A DNA stretch of 64,000 bases from contig OU015539.1 of assembly GCA_907165065.1 (NCBI GenBank), positions 13,794,816 to 13,858,815 on the forward strand. Reading direction: 5' to 3'. A program made the translations under genes and the position numbers. This DNA comes from Caprimulgus europaeus (Eukaryota; Chordata; Aves; Caprimulgiformes; Caprimulgidae). The notes beneath the pieces were generated by a model, which had not been told where the DNA came from, made no database searches, and was given only the letters and a program-made list of their open reading frames with translations. Below, in pieces: positions 13,252-25,100 of the stretch (position 1 is its first letter; each line of letters starts with the position of its first letter).

Positions 13252-14879
13252 GTGAGTGGAAGATTAATTTCCATACCACCTGGCAGCAAGCTGTGGATTA
13301 GGCTGCTGTCCCTGGTGTGGGTTTAGTGGTGGAGGAACAGGGCACTTGAGTACCCAGACAATCGGCCTCTTGTTTAAACAATAAGCTGCTCGGTCTTGTT
13401 AGCCAGTGCTCTTAAATTTTCATTTTATTGTGGTATGCAGGCTTGTGTGATGTGGAGAATTGCTTCAGCACAGAAAGACTGCAAACCTGTTCAATTAAAG
13501 GAAATGCTCAGATCCAGCTGTTGGTGTCCCATGAATGCCAGTGCTCCTCATGGAGTAAATAAGACCAACACACTCTGCCCTTGGAACAGATACGACAATT
13601 TGTGCCTTAATTCTCTTAAAAAGAAAAAAAAAAAAAAGAAAGAGCCTTTGTTGGGGAAGGCGGGTTGGGGAAAAGCGGGGGAATGCAGCGCCTGGTGCAG
13701 AAAATGTCCAGTGAGACAGAGCCTTCTGCAGCTCACAGTGAGGGTCTCCAGCGAGAGCCTAGGAACAAGGCGCTGCAAGAAGCACGTACAGGCCGAGCTC
13801 CTGTTACTCCTATGGAATTGGCTTGTAAATGCTGAATGCGTTCCTCTTGTGAAAATCCATATGGTGCAGAGTAACTCACCCTCTGCTGGCACTGCCGAGC
13901 CCCAGGCTGGTGAGTGTAGCTGTGCTGTGCGCCTTTGTGTCTGCTTTGTCAGTTGCCTTGCTTTTGGGGACATGGTCCTGCTGCCATTTGTGGGTGACAG
14001 GATTGTTTGGACAGTATTAGATGGTCAGTTGGTTATGCTGGATGGCTTTGTATAGGGCAGGAGAAAACGTGGTGTGCATAAAAGACCTTTTGGTATATCT
14101 ATACACATAACTATATTTTCTCTATATATTATTATTTTATATGAAAATATAATCTCTGTAGGCCTGTAGCAGTGTCAGTAGGTGCTGAATACACCGCAGT
14201 TACAAGCGCACAGCAGCCGGACTAATGCTTGTGTGCCAGCCTGGAGCCAAGTACTGGGCCTGGGGCAGGGGAAGGGAGATGATGGGACAAACCACAGGAA
14301 GAAAGGAGTGGCCGTGGACCTGGGCTGCAGCTGGACATCATCTCCTGTGGCCCCAGAGGTGGTGGACCCTGGCACCTGAATCCTCGCCCCAGCAGGGACT
14401 GGAAACCTCCTGCCTGCCACCAGGAACCGCTGTCTGGAAGTGCCGCTCTGCCCACTGCTGCCGTCTCTTCCCTGTCATCGGCCTGCTTAAGAACTGTGAC
14501 ATGGGGGCTCTGAAATGTCACTGGCCCCAGTGTCAGCTGCTGAGGTGGAAACAGGTCTTCACATGGCCCTCGGTGCCAGGTGACCTGCTTGCTGGCCCTT
14601 AGCTTGAGCACTTGAGCCATCTGTCATGCAGGTAAAAAACAGAGAGCTGCATTTTACCTTACTGGTTGGGACTGGGAGGGGCACAGGATGGCAGCCCATC
14701 GCTGAACTGGGTGATCAGGTGCTTGGGTGGGGATTGGCCACGCAGGAAGTGCCTGGTGCTAGGCCAGCGCCTGCCATCTGCCATGTACTGCATGGCATAA
14801 ATGTATATCCATATAGGTAATTGTGGGTGGCACTCCAGGTGTGAGCGTGAGTGAGTGTGTGTGGTGGATCCAAACCCCA

Positions 14880-14907
14880 CCAGTGCCACACCAGTGCCAC
14901 ACCAGTG
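14880..14907. repeat. Short 11-bp tandem repeat
   Basis: CCAGTGCCACA is repeated twice and begun a third time, some 200 bp before the large array and within DNA that is already CAC-rich. It may be an early or degenerate edge of the array. Confidence 0.7.
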
Positions 14908-14941
14908 GGGACAGGACCTGTCTGCTACTCCCGCAACACCC

Positions 14942-14948
14942 AGGTAAG
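14942..14948 (+). other. Consensus splice donor just before the array
   Basis: CACCCAG/GTAAGT is a near-perfect 5' splice site 160 bp before the array; the last exon base would be 14942. If real, the array would be the bulk of an intron of a + strand transcript ending at the poly(A) signal at 21700. No matching upstream acceptor is clear. Confidence 0.25.
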
Positions 14949-15103
14949 TCCCAAACCAGCACCATGTGCCACACACCACCCACAGCTCCTGCACCTGTGC
15001 AGCACACGACACAGCACTGACACTGCAGCACAGGACACATCATCAGACACCGCGTGCAGCATCTGCCACACACACCGCACGGGTGGCTCTGCGCACACCT
15101 GAC

Positions 15104-18100
15104 ACCACACACACTCACACATTCACACTCTCACTTATACACACCCTCTCTCTCTCACACACACACGCACTCACACTGTCATACACATTCACACACACAG
15201 TCTCACTCCTACACACTCACACACACTCGCACACACTTGTGCACACATTCTCCTACACGCACTCACATTCATACACTCACGCTCATTCACACACAGGCAC
15301 TCACACATGCACTTTCACACACACTCATACACATTCACACACACATATGCACACACACATGCACTCCCACGCTCAAGCCCTCTCACACATTCACACACAC
15401 TCATGCACTCGCAAGCTCACACTTACACACAAATGCACTCACACTCACACTTTCATACACATTCACACATGCATTCACGCTTATGCACTCACGCACATGA
15501 ACACACACTCCCACACTCACTCGCACTCATACTTGCACTCACTCATGCACACTCTCAAGACACATTCACACACACTCAAACACATGCTCACTCATAACTC
15601 GCACTCATACGCACTCTCACATGCACTCGCACTCATACACGTTCACACACATTCGCACACTATCATACACACACTCATACACATTCACAGTCTCAAATGT
15701 ACTCACACACAAACGCACACAAACACACACTCCCACACTCATACTAACACACACACTCATACACATTCACACTCACACTCTTGTACGCACTCATACACAG
15801 CTACACACACACATGCACGCACACACTCATGCATTCACACTCACACACTCGTACTCACGCACTCACACACGTGAACACACACTCCCATGCTGACATGCAC
15901 TCATACGCACTCTCAAATGCACAGGCTCATGCACATGTACACTCGCACTCACACACACACTTTCACTCACACTAACGTACTCACACACACGCATCCACAC
16001 ACTCATGCACATGAACAAACACTCCCACACTCACATTCACTCATGCTCACACACACTTGTACGAACTCTCTCTCATACTCACAGACATGCACACTCACGC
16101 ACCCACTCACGCTCTGTCATACTCTCTCACACTCACTCCTGCACATTCATACAGACACTTGCACCCACACTCATACACATTCACACACACACTTTCATTC
16201 ACACACACGAACACTCCCACTTACTCGCACACTCACTCATGCACACTCATACACATTCACACATACACTCAAAACACACACACGCACTCACTCATACACA
16301 CACTTTCAAAGGCACATGCACTCGCTTACACACACACATTCTCACTCATACACATGCACACACTCCCACACTCACTCTCACTCACACACCTCATACACTC
16401 GTGCACTCTCACTCTCAAATGCACTCACACTCACCCACACTCATTCTCTTGTGCACACACACACACACTCGCACGCAGTCTTATGCACACACTCATACAC
16501 ACTCACACTCAGACACACTCATACACACATACTCACACAGGCACTTTCTCACACTCATTCTCATGCACATGAACACACTCACCTGCACTCACACTCATGC
16601 ACATGAACACGCCCACATTCACACGCACTCACACCCACTCTCATACCCACACACACACTCACACTCCCTCTCCCATGCACACACAAACTTGCACACACTC
16701 TCTCACATGCAGTCATACTCACTTATACACACTCACGCACTCACTCATACACATTCACTCACACTCAGACGCACACTCGCACTCATGCACTCTCACGCAC
16801 ATGAACACATACTCGCACTCATGCATGCAATCCTACTCATACATTCACACTCATACACATTCACACATGCTCTCATGCACACAAACACACACTCCCACTC
16901 ATACTAACACACTCATACATTCACACACACTTGTACACATGCACTCGCACTCACTCATACACAGCTACACATTCACATGCACTCACTCATACACATTCAC
17001 ACTCACACTCGTACTCACGTACTCATGCACGAGAACACACACTCCCATGCTGACACACACTCACACACACACTTGCACACACTCATGCACTCGCATGCAG
17101 TCATACTCACTCATACTCACTCACGCACTCAACCACACACTCATACTCACGCGTTCACACGCTCTCACGCACATGTACACTCGCAGTCACACTCATATAC
17201 ACACGCATCCACACTCTCACTCACACGAACACACCCTCCCACACTCACATTCACTCACGCTCACTCACACTTGTACACACACTCTCACTCACATGGGAAC
17301 TCTCACTCATACTCACAGACACACACACTCACACACCCAGTCATATTCTCTCTCACTCCTGCACATTCACACACACTCAAAACACACACTCACTCTTATA
17401 TGCACTCACTCATACACACACTCTCAAAGGCACATGCACTCTTACACACACACATTCTCACTCATACACACGCACATGAACACGCACTCACACTCTCGAA
17501 TGCACTCACACTCATTCTCTTGTGCACACACACGCTCACTCGCACACAGTCGTACAAACACACACTCACTCATACACGTTCACTCACAAAGACACACACA
17601 TACACAGGCACTTTCTCACACTCACACTCATGCACTCAAACTCACTCTCATGCACATGAACACACTCACTTGCACTCACACTTATACACACACACGCACT
17701 TGCCCCCACACTCTCTCATACACATTCTCACACACTCACCTGCACTCACACGCCCACATTCACACACGCTCACACTCAAACTCTCATACTAGCACACACG
17801 CACTCACACCCACACACTCACACACAAGAACCCTCTCGCATGCTCCCAGTCTCACACTCACACACATGCACTCACACTCACTCATACACACGCACGCACA
17901 CACATACTCCCACACGCACACTAACACACTCACTCACTCAAACACTCTTGTGCGCACGTGCACACACACGCATTCGCATTCACTCACTCACACACAGCTA
18001 CACACACACATGCACTCACACGCACATGCACGCACACTCATATGCACTCACACTCGTACTCACGTACATGAACACACACTGCCATGCTGACACACACTCA

Positions 18101-21100
18101 TACACACACTCTCAAATGCACTCACACTTGCACACACTCATGCACACACATGCACTCGCATGCAGTCATACTCACTCATACACACTCGCTCACGCACTTA
18201 ACCACACTCATACTCACGCACTCACACGCTCTCACGCACATGTACACTCGCAGTCACACTCATACATACACGCATCCACACACAAATGCTCCAACTCACG
18301 CTCACACACACTCAAACGCACTCTCACACACACACGCATCCACACTCACACAAACCCTGCCACGCTCACGCACACTCACACTAACGCACTCACACACACA
18401 CACAAATCCACACACTCATGCACACGAACAAACACTCCCACACTCACATTCACTCACGCTCACACACACTTGTACACACACTCACTCACATGAGAACTCT
18501 CATACTCGCAGACACGCACACTCACGCACCCACTCACGCCGTCATACTCACACTCACTCACACACTCATATACACACTTGCACCCACACTCATACGCATT
18601 CACACACACTTGCACTCACACACATGAACACTCCCACTTACTCGCGCTCACTCACACACTCACTCTCATGCAATCACACTCACTCATACACATTCACACA
18701 CACACACACGCACTCACTCATACACACACTCTCAAAGGCACACACACTTACACACACGCATTCTCATACACACGCACATGAACACTCCCACACTCACTCT
18801 CACACCTCATGCACCCACACTCATTCTCTTGTGCACACACATGCTCACTCGCACGCAGTCTCACACACATATTCACTCACACTCAGACACACTCATACTC
18901 ACATACATACTCACACAGGCACTTTCTCACACTCAAACACTCTCTCATGCACATGAACACACTTGCACTCACAATTGCCCCCACACTCTCTCATACACAT
19001 TCTCACACACACTCACATGCACTCACACTCACGAACACGCCCATATTCACATGCACTCACGCTCAAACTCTCATACTAGCACACACGCACTCACGCACTC
19101 ACACCCACAAACCCACTCACATGCTCCCACTGTCACACTCACACTCCCTCTCCCATGCACACAAACTTGCACACACTCACTCTCACATGCAGTCATACTC
19201 ACTTATACACACTCACGCACTCATACACATTCACTCACAAACGCACACTCGCACTTATGCACTCCTACTCATACATTCACACTCATACACACTCACACTC
19301 ATACACTCTCATGCACATGAACACGCACTCACACTCATACACATTCACCCATACATTCTCACTCACGCACTCACTCATGCACACTCACACATACTCACTC
19401 TCACTTCACACTCGCACACAGGCACGCACATGCACTCACACTCGTGCAAACACTCACACGCACTCATACACTCTCGCACACACTCGAACGCTCACTCATA
19501 CTCGCACTCACACATGCACTCACACTCGTGCACAGTCACTGTCATATGCACTCATACTCACACTCAAATGCACGCAGAGTGCCACTCACACTGTCTCAGT
19601 CACACACGCACTCACACTCATTCTCTCACATGCAAACTCATACATTCACACACTCACGCATACATTCACACTCATGTTCGTGCACTCTCATACACGTTCA
19701 CACACACACACACACACACTCATGCACTCACACTATCATACGCACTCACACGCAAACTCACACGCTCATTCACTCTCAAATGCACTACGCACACTTGCAC
19801 TCCCACTCGCACTCATACGCACACTCATACACACACTCACACTCTCAAATTAACTCGCGCACTCCCACACTCCCTCGCACTTTCTCTCACACTGGCGCAC
19901 ACTCTCATATTTGCACTCACACACATGCACTCTCCCATTCACACACTCCTACTCACACATACACACTCATGCACTCAGTCGCACTCTCTCATACTCACAC
20001 GCACCCACTCCCACTCATGCACTCACACTCTCACCTGCACTCACACACTCACACTCAGTCACTATCATACACACTCACACACACACTCAAATGCACGCAC
20101 GCACTCATACTCACAGTTATACTCATGCATGCACACACTCACTCATACACCGGCACTCACACTCATTCATACACACAATATCACGCAGTCATACTCACTC
20201 TCAAATGCACTCCCACACTCGCACTCACACTCACGCACTCACTCTCACCCAGTCTCATGCAAACTCACACTCATACGCACTCACACTCACGCTCAATTTC
20301 AAATGCACACACCCACACTCCCACTCTCTCCCACTTATACCCTCACTCTCACATTCACTTGCACACACCCACCCACTCCCACACGCACTCATACACACCC
20401 CCACGCTCACACTCACACTGAGTCACTATCATACGCACTCACTCACACACATTCACTCTCATGCACTCACACACACTCCCTCACATGCGCACACACACTT
20501 CCACTCACTCGCACTCTCACACATGCACTCATGCATCCAGTCATACTCTTATACACTCACGCACTCTCACACACATGAACACACTCCCACTCACTTGCAC
20601 TCCCTCACACACACACTCACTCACATTCACACTCCTATGCACTCATACTCTCACTCACTCTCATACACATTCACACACTCACGCACAGTCACACTCCCAC
20701 GGATTCATACACGCACAGTCACACTCCCATACACGTACACTCACACATACTGTCATACTCATGCACTCTCAAATGCACACACACTCACACATACACTCAC
20801 ACTCTCGCACGCACTCGTACTCACTCATACACACTTATGCACTCACACTCTCTCATTCACACATGTACACGCTCACTCTCAAATGCTCTCACACGCACAC
20901 TCACGCATTCACGCACTCATACGCAGTCACACACACTCATGCACTCTCACACTCATACTCACCCTCACGCTCTCACACTCACGCACCCACTCTCACATGC
21001 ACTCATTCACACACTCACTCACACACATTCACACTCTCATTCACTTTCAAATGCACTCACTCGTACTCACACATACAGACTCATGCACTCACTCATACTT

Positions 21101-21625
21101 ACGCACTCCCGCACACTCCCACATTTCCACACTCACTCATAAACACACTCATGCACTCACACACGCACTCACACTTAGTCACACACAAACTCACTCGCAC
21201 TCATATGCACTCATATTCACTCTCAAATGCACTCGTATTCACAGACTCACGCGCTTACATACATGGACTCAGCTGCACTCACACGCACCCACTCTCAAAT
21301 GCACTCACTCGTGCATACTCACACACTCACTCACTTGTACTCATACTCACTCTCATACTTGCACACACACACCCACTCTCACATGCACTCATACTCACTC
21401 ACACACCCTCACACACTTACTCTTCACACTCATGCACACATACATGCACTCACTCATACGCATTCACTCTCAAATGCACTCACACTCACGCAGTTTCATA
21501 CACATTCACACTCAAATACACTCCATACTCACGCACTTGCACTCATGCTCTCACACTCACACATGCACATTCAAACACACACTCTCACACTCAGTCACTC
21601 ACTATCTCACACAGTCACACCCCCC
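15104..21625. repeat. 6.5-kb CA/CTCA/CATA array with kilobase-scale higher-order repeats
   Basis: About 6.5 kb consist almost only of short words such as CACA, CTCA, CATA and GCAC, with very few G residues on the + strand. Longer blocks recur in the same order. The word CATGCTGAC is at 15886, 17046 and 18083; TCATTCTCTT at 16441, 17512 and 18821; AAAGGCACA at 16308, 17426 and 18734. The spacing is 1.04-1.31 kb, showing at least three diverged copies of a long unit. From about 19.3 kb a second subfamily with CTCTCAAATGCACTC words takes over to the end. The array gives open frames up to 597 codons in several frames at once, encoding His-Thr-Ser strings, because the composition excludes stop codons. 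Confidence 0.95.
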
Positions 21626-21699
21626 CCGCCATGACTCACCCTTGCCTTTGGCTGCTGTGTCCGTGTCCGTGCCGGAGCTGCTGTGCGGCAGTGCCGCTC

Positions 21700-21705
21700 A
21701 ATAAA
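21700..21705 (+). terminator. Poly(A) signal, + strand
   Basis: AATAAA lies 75 bp after the end of the array in a non-repetitive GC-rich segment. A CA-rich cleavage region follows, then the T-rich stretch near 21738-21747, as expected of a real 3' end. It also overlaps the stop of an open frame coming out of the array. It probably marks the 3' end of a + strand transcript of unknown identity. Confidence 0.4.
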
Positions 21706-21740
21706 CCCTTGCACCAAACACACCAGCCTTTGAGACGTTT

Positions 21741-21746
21741 TTTATT
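21741..21746 (-). terminator. Poly(A) signal, - strand (convergent)
   Basis: TTTATT on the + strand reads AATAAA on the minus strand, 36 bp beyond the + strand signal. The two would give overlapping convergent 3' ends. A single hexamer in a T-rich stretch may be chance. Confidence 0.2.
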
Positions 21747-22162
21747 TCACGATTCTCTTGTTGCCCCTTGACTCACATCAGACACTACCACCAGCCTCCA
21801 GGCAGGGCTGCAGGACCCCGCTCCCCCCCAGCATCCCTGTTTGAGAGCAAGCTGAAAGATCCCCGGCAGCGTTACACTTTGCTTACCTAGAGCGAATTTC
21901 AGCAACAAGTGTTCTCCAGGAGTTTGAAGAGAAGATGCCCCTGTGCCAGTTCACGCTTCCCCAGCGCAGGAGCACTGCTGTCACATACCAGGCACGCCCG
22001 TCACCCCTGCCCTGGCTGGCTGGGCTGTATTGCATATGCCAAGAGAAGCAGTTTCCCCATGAGCTAGCACATTAGCCCTTTGTAGGATCAGCTGATGGGT
22101 TCCTCACTCATTGTCCTGTGCAGGTGAATGGTCCCTTGGTGTGGGGTTTTAAACATTATTTC

Positions 22163-22168
22163 TTTATT
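22163..22168 (-). terminator. Poly(A) signal, - strand
   Basis: AATAAA on the minus strand, in the context CTCAATAAAGAAAT. It is a candidate 3' end for any minus-strand transcript coming from the 22-59 kb interval. Confidence 0.25.
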
Positions 22169-25100
22169 GAGTCAGAGGCAGGTGAGTGCCCCCCGCCCCC
22201 ACCTGGAGTCCTTCAGGAGCCAAGACCTGCACAGCGCACCAACAGCCACCGCTCGCGCGCAGCTCCAGTACCAGCGTGCCCGTCACCGAGAGCCCAGTGC
22301 AGGGGGAGGCAGGGGCTTCACCTGCAGAATTTATGAGATCTGGACACACTCAATAACTCAGAATTGCCGTGAGGGGAACAGATCTTCAGTGTGTCACGCT
22401 GCCTCCAGCTGTGCCCCTCCGAGGCCCTGTCACCCATCTAATGAGTATTAGCAGTAGAGTGTACAAAGCAGTTTCTCCTAGGCCATGCCGAAGGGAAGAG
22501 ACACGCTGGCTGCTCTAATACCTGAAAAAAGGTTTGTGTTATGCACGCCCCTCCTGCTTTAGAAGGGCTTCTGATAGCACTGCAAAGAGAATCACCTTGC
22601 TGGCAGGGGTGAGGGGGCCTGGCACACCTTGCTGGTGAAGGGTCACACAATGCAAATGGACAGGTACCACAACATGCACTGGTGACATCCCTGCACACTC
22701 AGCAGGCAGCCAGAGAAGCCTAAAGCAGTTACAAGCACAAACACCAAGTTCTATGGTACATAAAGGTGTAGAGACGATAAGCGAACATATAAAACAGAGT
22801 TAGTACACTCCTACCTGTCCAAGCCGTGAGCTCCTGGCACCTTACTCAACGTCTCTTCTTCCATGGCAGAGGAGTGGACAGATGATACCACAGGCACCGA
22901 GACCAAGAATTTTACTTCCAAGTTCCTGCCATTCCTCTGTGCAGCACTCACCCAAGTGGCACTCAAACATTTACAGTGATCAAAGTAAAACTGATTTAAC
23001 CCAAAAGAGTTTGCAAGCTCAGCGGTTTTCTAAAGTTATCACCAAAAAACTTTTCAATTTTATTCAGCCTTTGCACACGAGCACAGATGAGGCACTGCTA
23101 CAGTTACACTCTAGCACAGCATATTCTAGCACAACCCCACACCCTGGTGCCATGAAGACAACACACCTGCTGAGCTACCACCACCGTAACTGGAGTTTCT
23201 GTGAAGTAAAAAGTCTGACTCTATTGCCTCTCACTTTGAGTTGAGTGCAGCTTAAAAGCAAGTTGTCATGGCACACTGATGCCTTCACACAAGTAAATGC
23301 TAAGGTGTACAAATTTAAACACTTCTGCACAAGACCAGAGCTGCAGAAACTGAACAAAAGCACCTTCTGACGTGGTGCAGGTACCTCTGCATCAGGCCCC
23401 CCAGATTTATGTGTGTCCATACCTGACCACCGCTCCCCAGCTATATAGTGCACACCATAAAGCCCCTTGTGAAGGCTGCAGATAAAGTGGTGCTGGGCAA
23501 ACTTACTTCTAGGGAGATCTGATGTATGGTCTGAACTTACTTACTCCTTTTCTTTGGCAGCTGTTACTTCATTTTTCTTTCTCCACTGATTGAGGCCAAA
23601 CAGCTAATTTCCAGTATTGCCCTCAGCGTGTCATGCTTTCTAGACCCAGTTGTTGGGGATTTCAGTCCAGTGATCCAGAAGAAGGAGCAGCCTCCTCCAT
23701 CCTGGCCTAATGGCCAGAAGAGTCATGCAGCAAATCCCGCTGGAGTCAGGAATTTTTATCTGGTGACCTAGGAGACATCATTCATGTTGTAATTTGGATT
23801 TATATTTCTGCAGCAAGATGTGAAACATTCATTTCTGGAGGCTGGGCTTGTGGAAAACATTCCTGTTCATCACTGACTCCCACCAAGGGCCTTGCACACA
23901 GCCACGTTAGGCTGATCGAGTCCAAACTGACTTGCCTGGAGCGTCAGACTTACCTGTGAGTGTCCTTCAGGAGGATGATGGGCACGGTCTAATAAAGAAC
24001 AAGGCACGTGCAGTAGGCAAGGATACCTCTGGGTACTTAGTAGGTTAATATTAGTTGTGCTTTCTGTAGAAACTAGAAGGTTTTCCTGCTGCTTACCATG
24101 TCTGTGTGATTCAGTTGCTCATCTGTCACAAAAGAGCCTGGCTGTATTGCTCTAACCGTCTAGATCAGCCCATGTTTATTCTCATTTCTATCTGGCATGC
24201 AATCATTTGTCTCCAGCCTCAAAAACAGAGGGGGAAAAAAGCAAATGACTCATTGGCCCCATTACCACGTCAGTCACCCTCAAACAATGAGGCTCACATC
24301 CCAGTCACAGCACAGGCACACAGCCTGCTGTCAGAGTTTAACATGCACCTCAGTTTTCCAGGGTTTTCCAGAAGTTTTGTCAGTCACTGAGCAGAAGGAC
24401 CCCTGACCTGGGCCCACTGGCCGAGACCACGTTTAGTCCAGGGCTCTGCACAGGATGGTTACAGCTAATTAAGGTACTTCTTCTAACCTAGAAATAGCGT
24501 TGGACCAGCTGCCTTCACTACAAGAAAGGCCAGAAAGACTTACTTTGCCCTCTTCCTCCCCAGCATGTAGACATGTAATGCGTTCTGGAGACTCTGAATG
24601 CTCGAAACAAGAGACAGTCGTTTGTCTTTATGGGCTGCATCAAATGGTGGATTTAACACAGTTGGATGTGTAGAGAGCAAGGGAAGGAATGAGGAAACTT
24701 GGTTTGCTTCCTTGGTAACAAAATCTACAGCACAGCAGGAGAACAGAGCATGATAATTAGGGAATTACAGCTGTTAGTCACAGAAAATACGCTGCAGTTG
24801 CAGGTCAGGGACCTGAGGTTGTGGCACAGGAAGGAAAACTGTAATTTAGAGTCTGTGAGGAACTCGCTGCATGCATTACACTTCTTGCTGCTTACAGCAT
24901 CTCTACACCTGTTTTCCAGGGTGGAAATCAAACCAAGAGCAGAGATCAGCAACAAGCACCAAGGAAACAGAGTTTCTCTGCAAGAGTCAAGACAAGAACT
25001 ACTTTCATAAAAACTATTTTTAATAAGGAGGAATGGATATTCCATCAGCTCCTGTTCATCCTTCTCTGTTGGCAAGCCCCTTTCTAAACAGGAAAATCAG

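Larger units (their letters stand above)
10788..15103. other. GC-richer flank of the array, no certain gene
   Basis: GC content rises in patches towards the array. A 219-codon + strand frame (13396-14055) includes a genomic A run read as a Lys run and shows no domain. An AT-rich patch lies near 14090-14160. From 14.94 kb CAC words become frequent, grading into the array. A candidate exon (13125-13251) and donor (14942) are listed separately. Confidence 0.5.

Noticed and set aside
13396-14055. 219-codon plus-strand open frame
   Set aside because: It reads through a genomic A run as poly-Lys, has no domain or splice context, and a 141-codon frame overlaps it on the other strand.
15104-21625. 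CRISPR-like array
   Set aside because: There are no constant direct repeats with unique spacers of fixed length. This is eukaryotic low-complexity satellite DNA.
14966-21771. Very long His/Thr/Ser-rich open frames (up to 597 codons) across the array
   Set aside because: Several frames are open at once over the same DNA, which follows from a G-poor, TAA-poor repeat composition. No start context, splice pattern or domain supports translation.
23546-23605. Minus-strand Lys/Glu-rich segment ending in TAA as a terminal coding exon
   Set aside because: The acceptor has a poor pyrimidine tract, and its phase does not fit the neighbouring candidate chain without forcing alternative sites.
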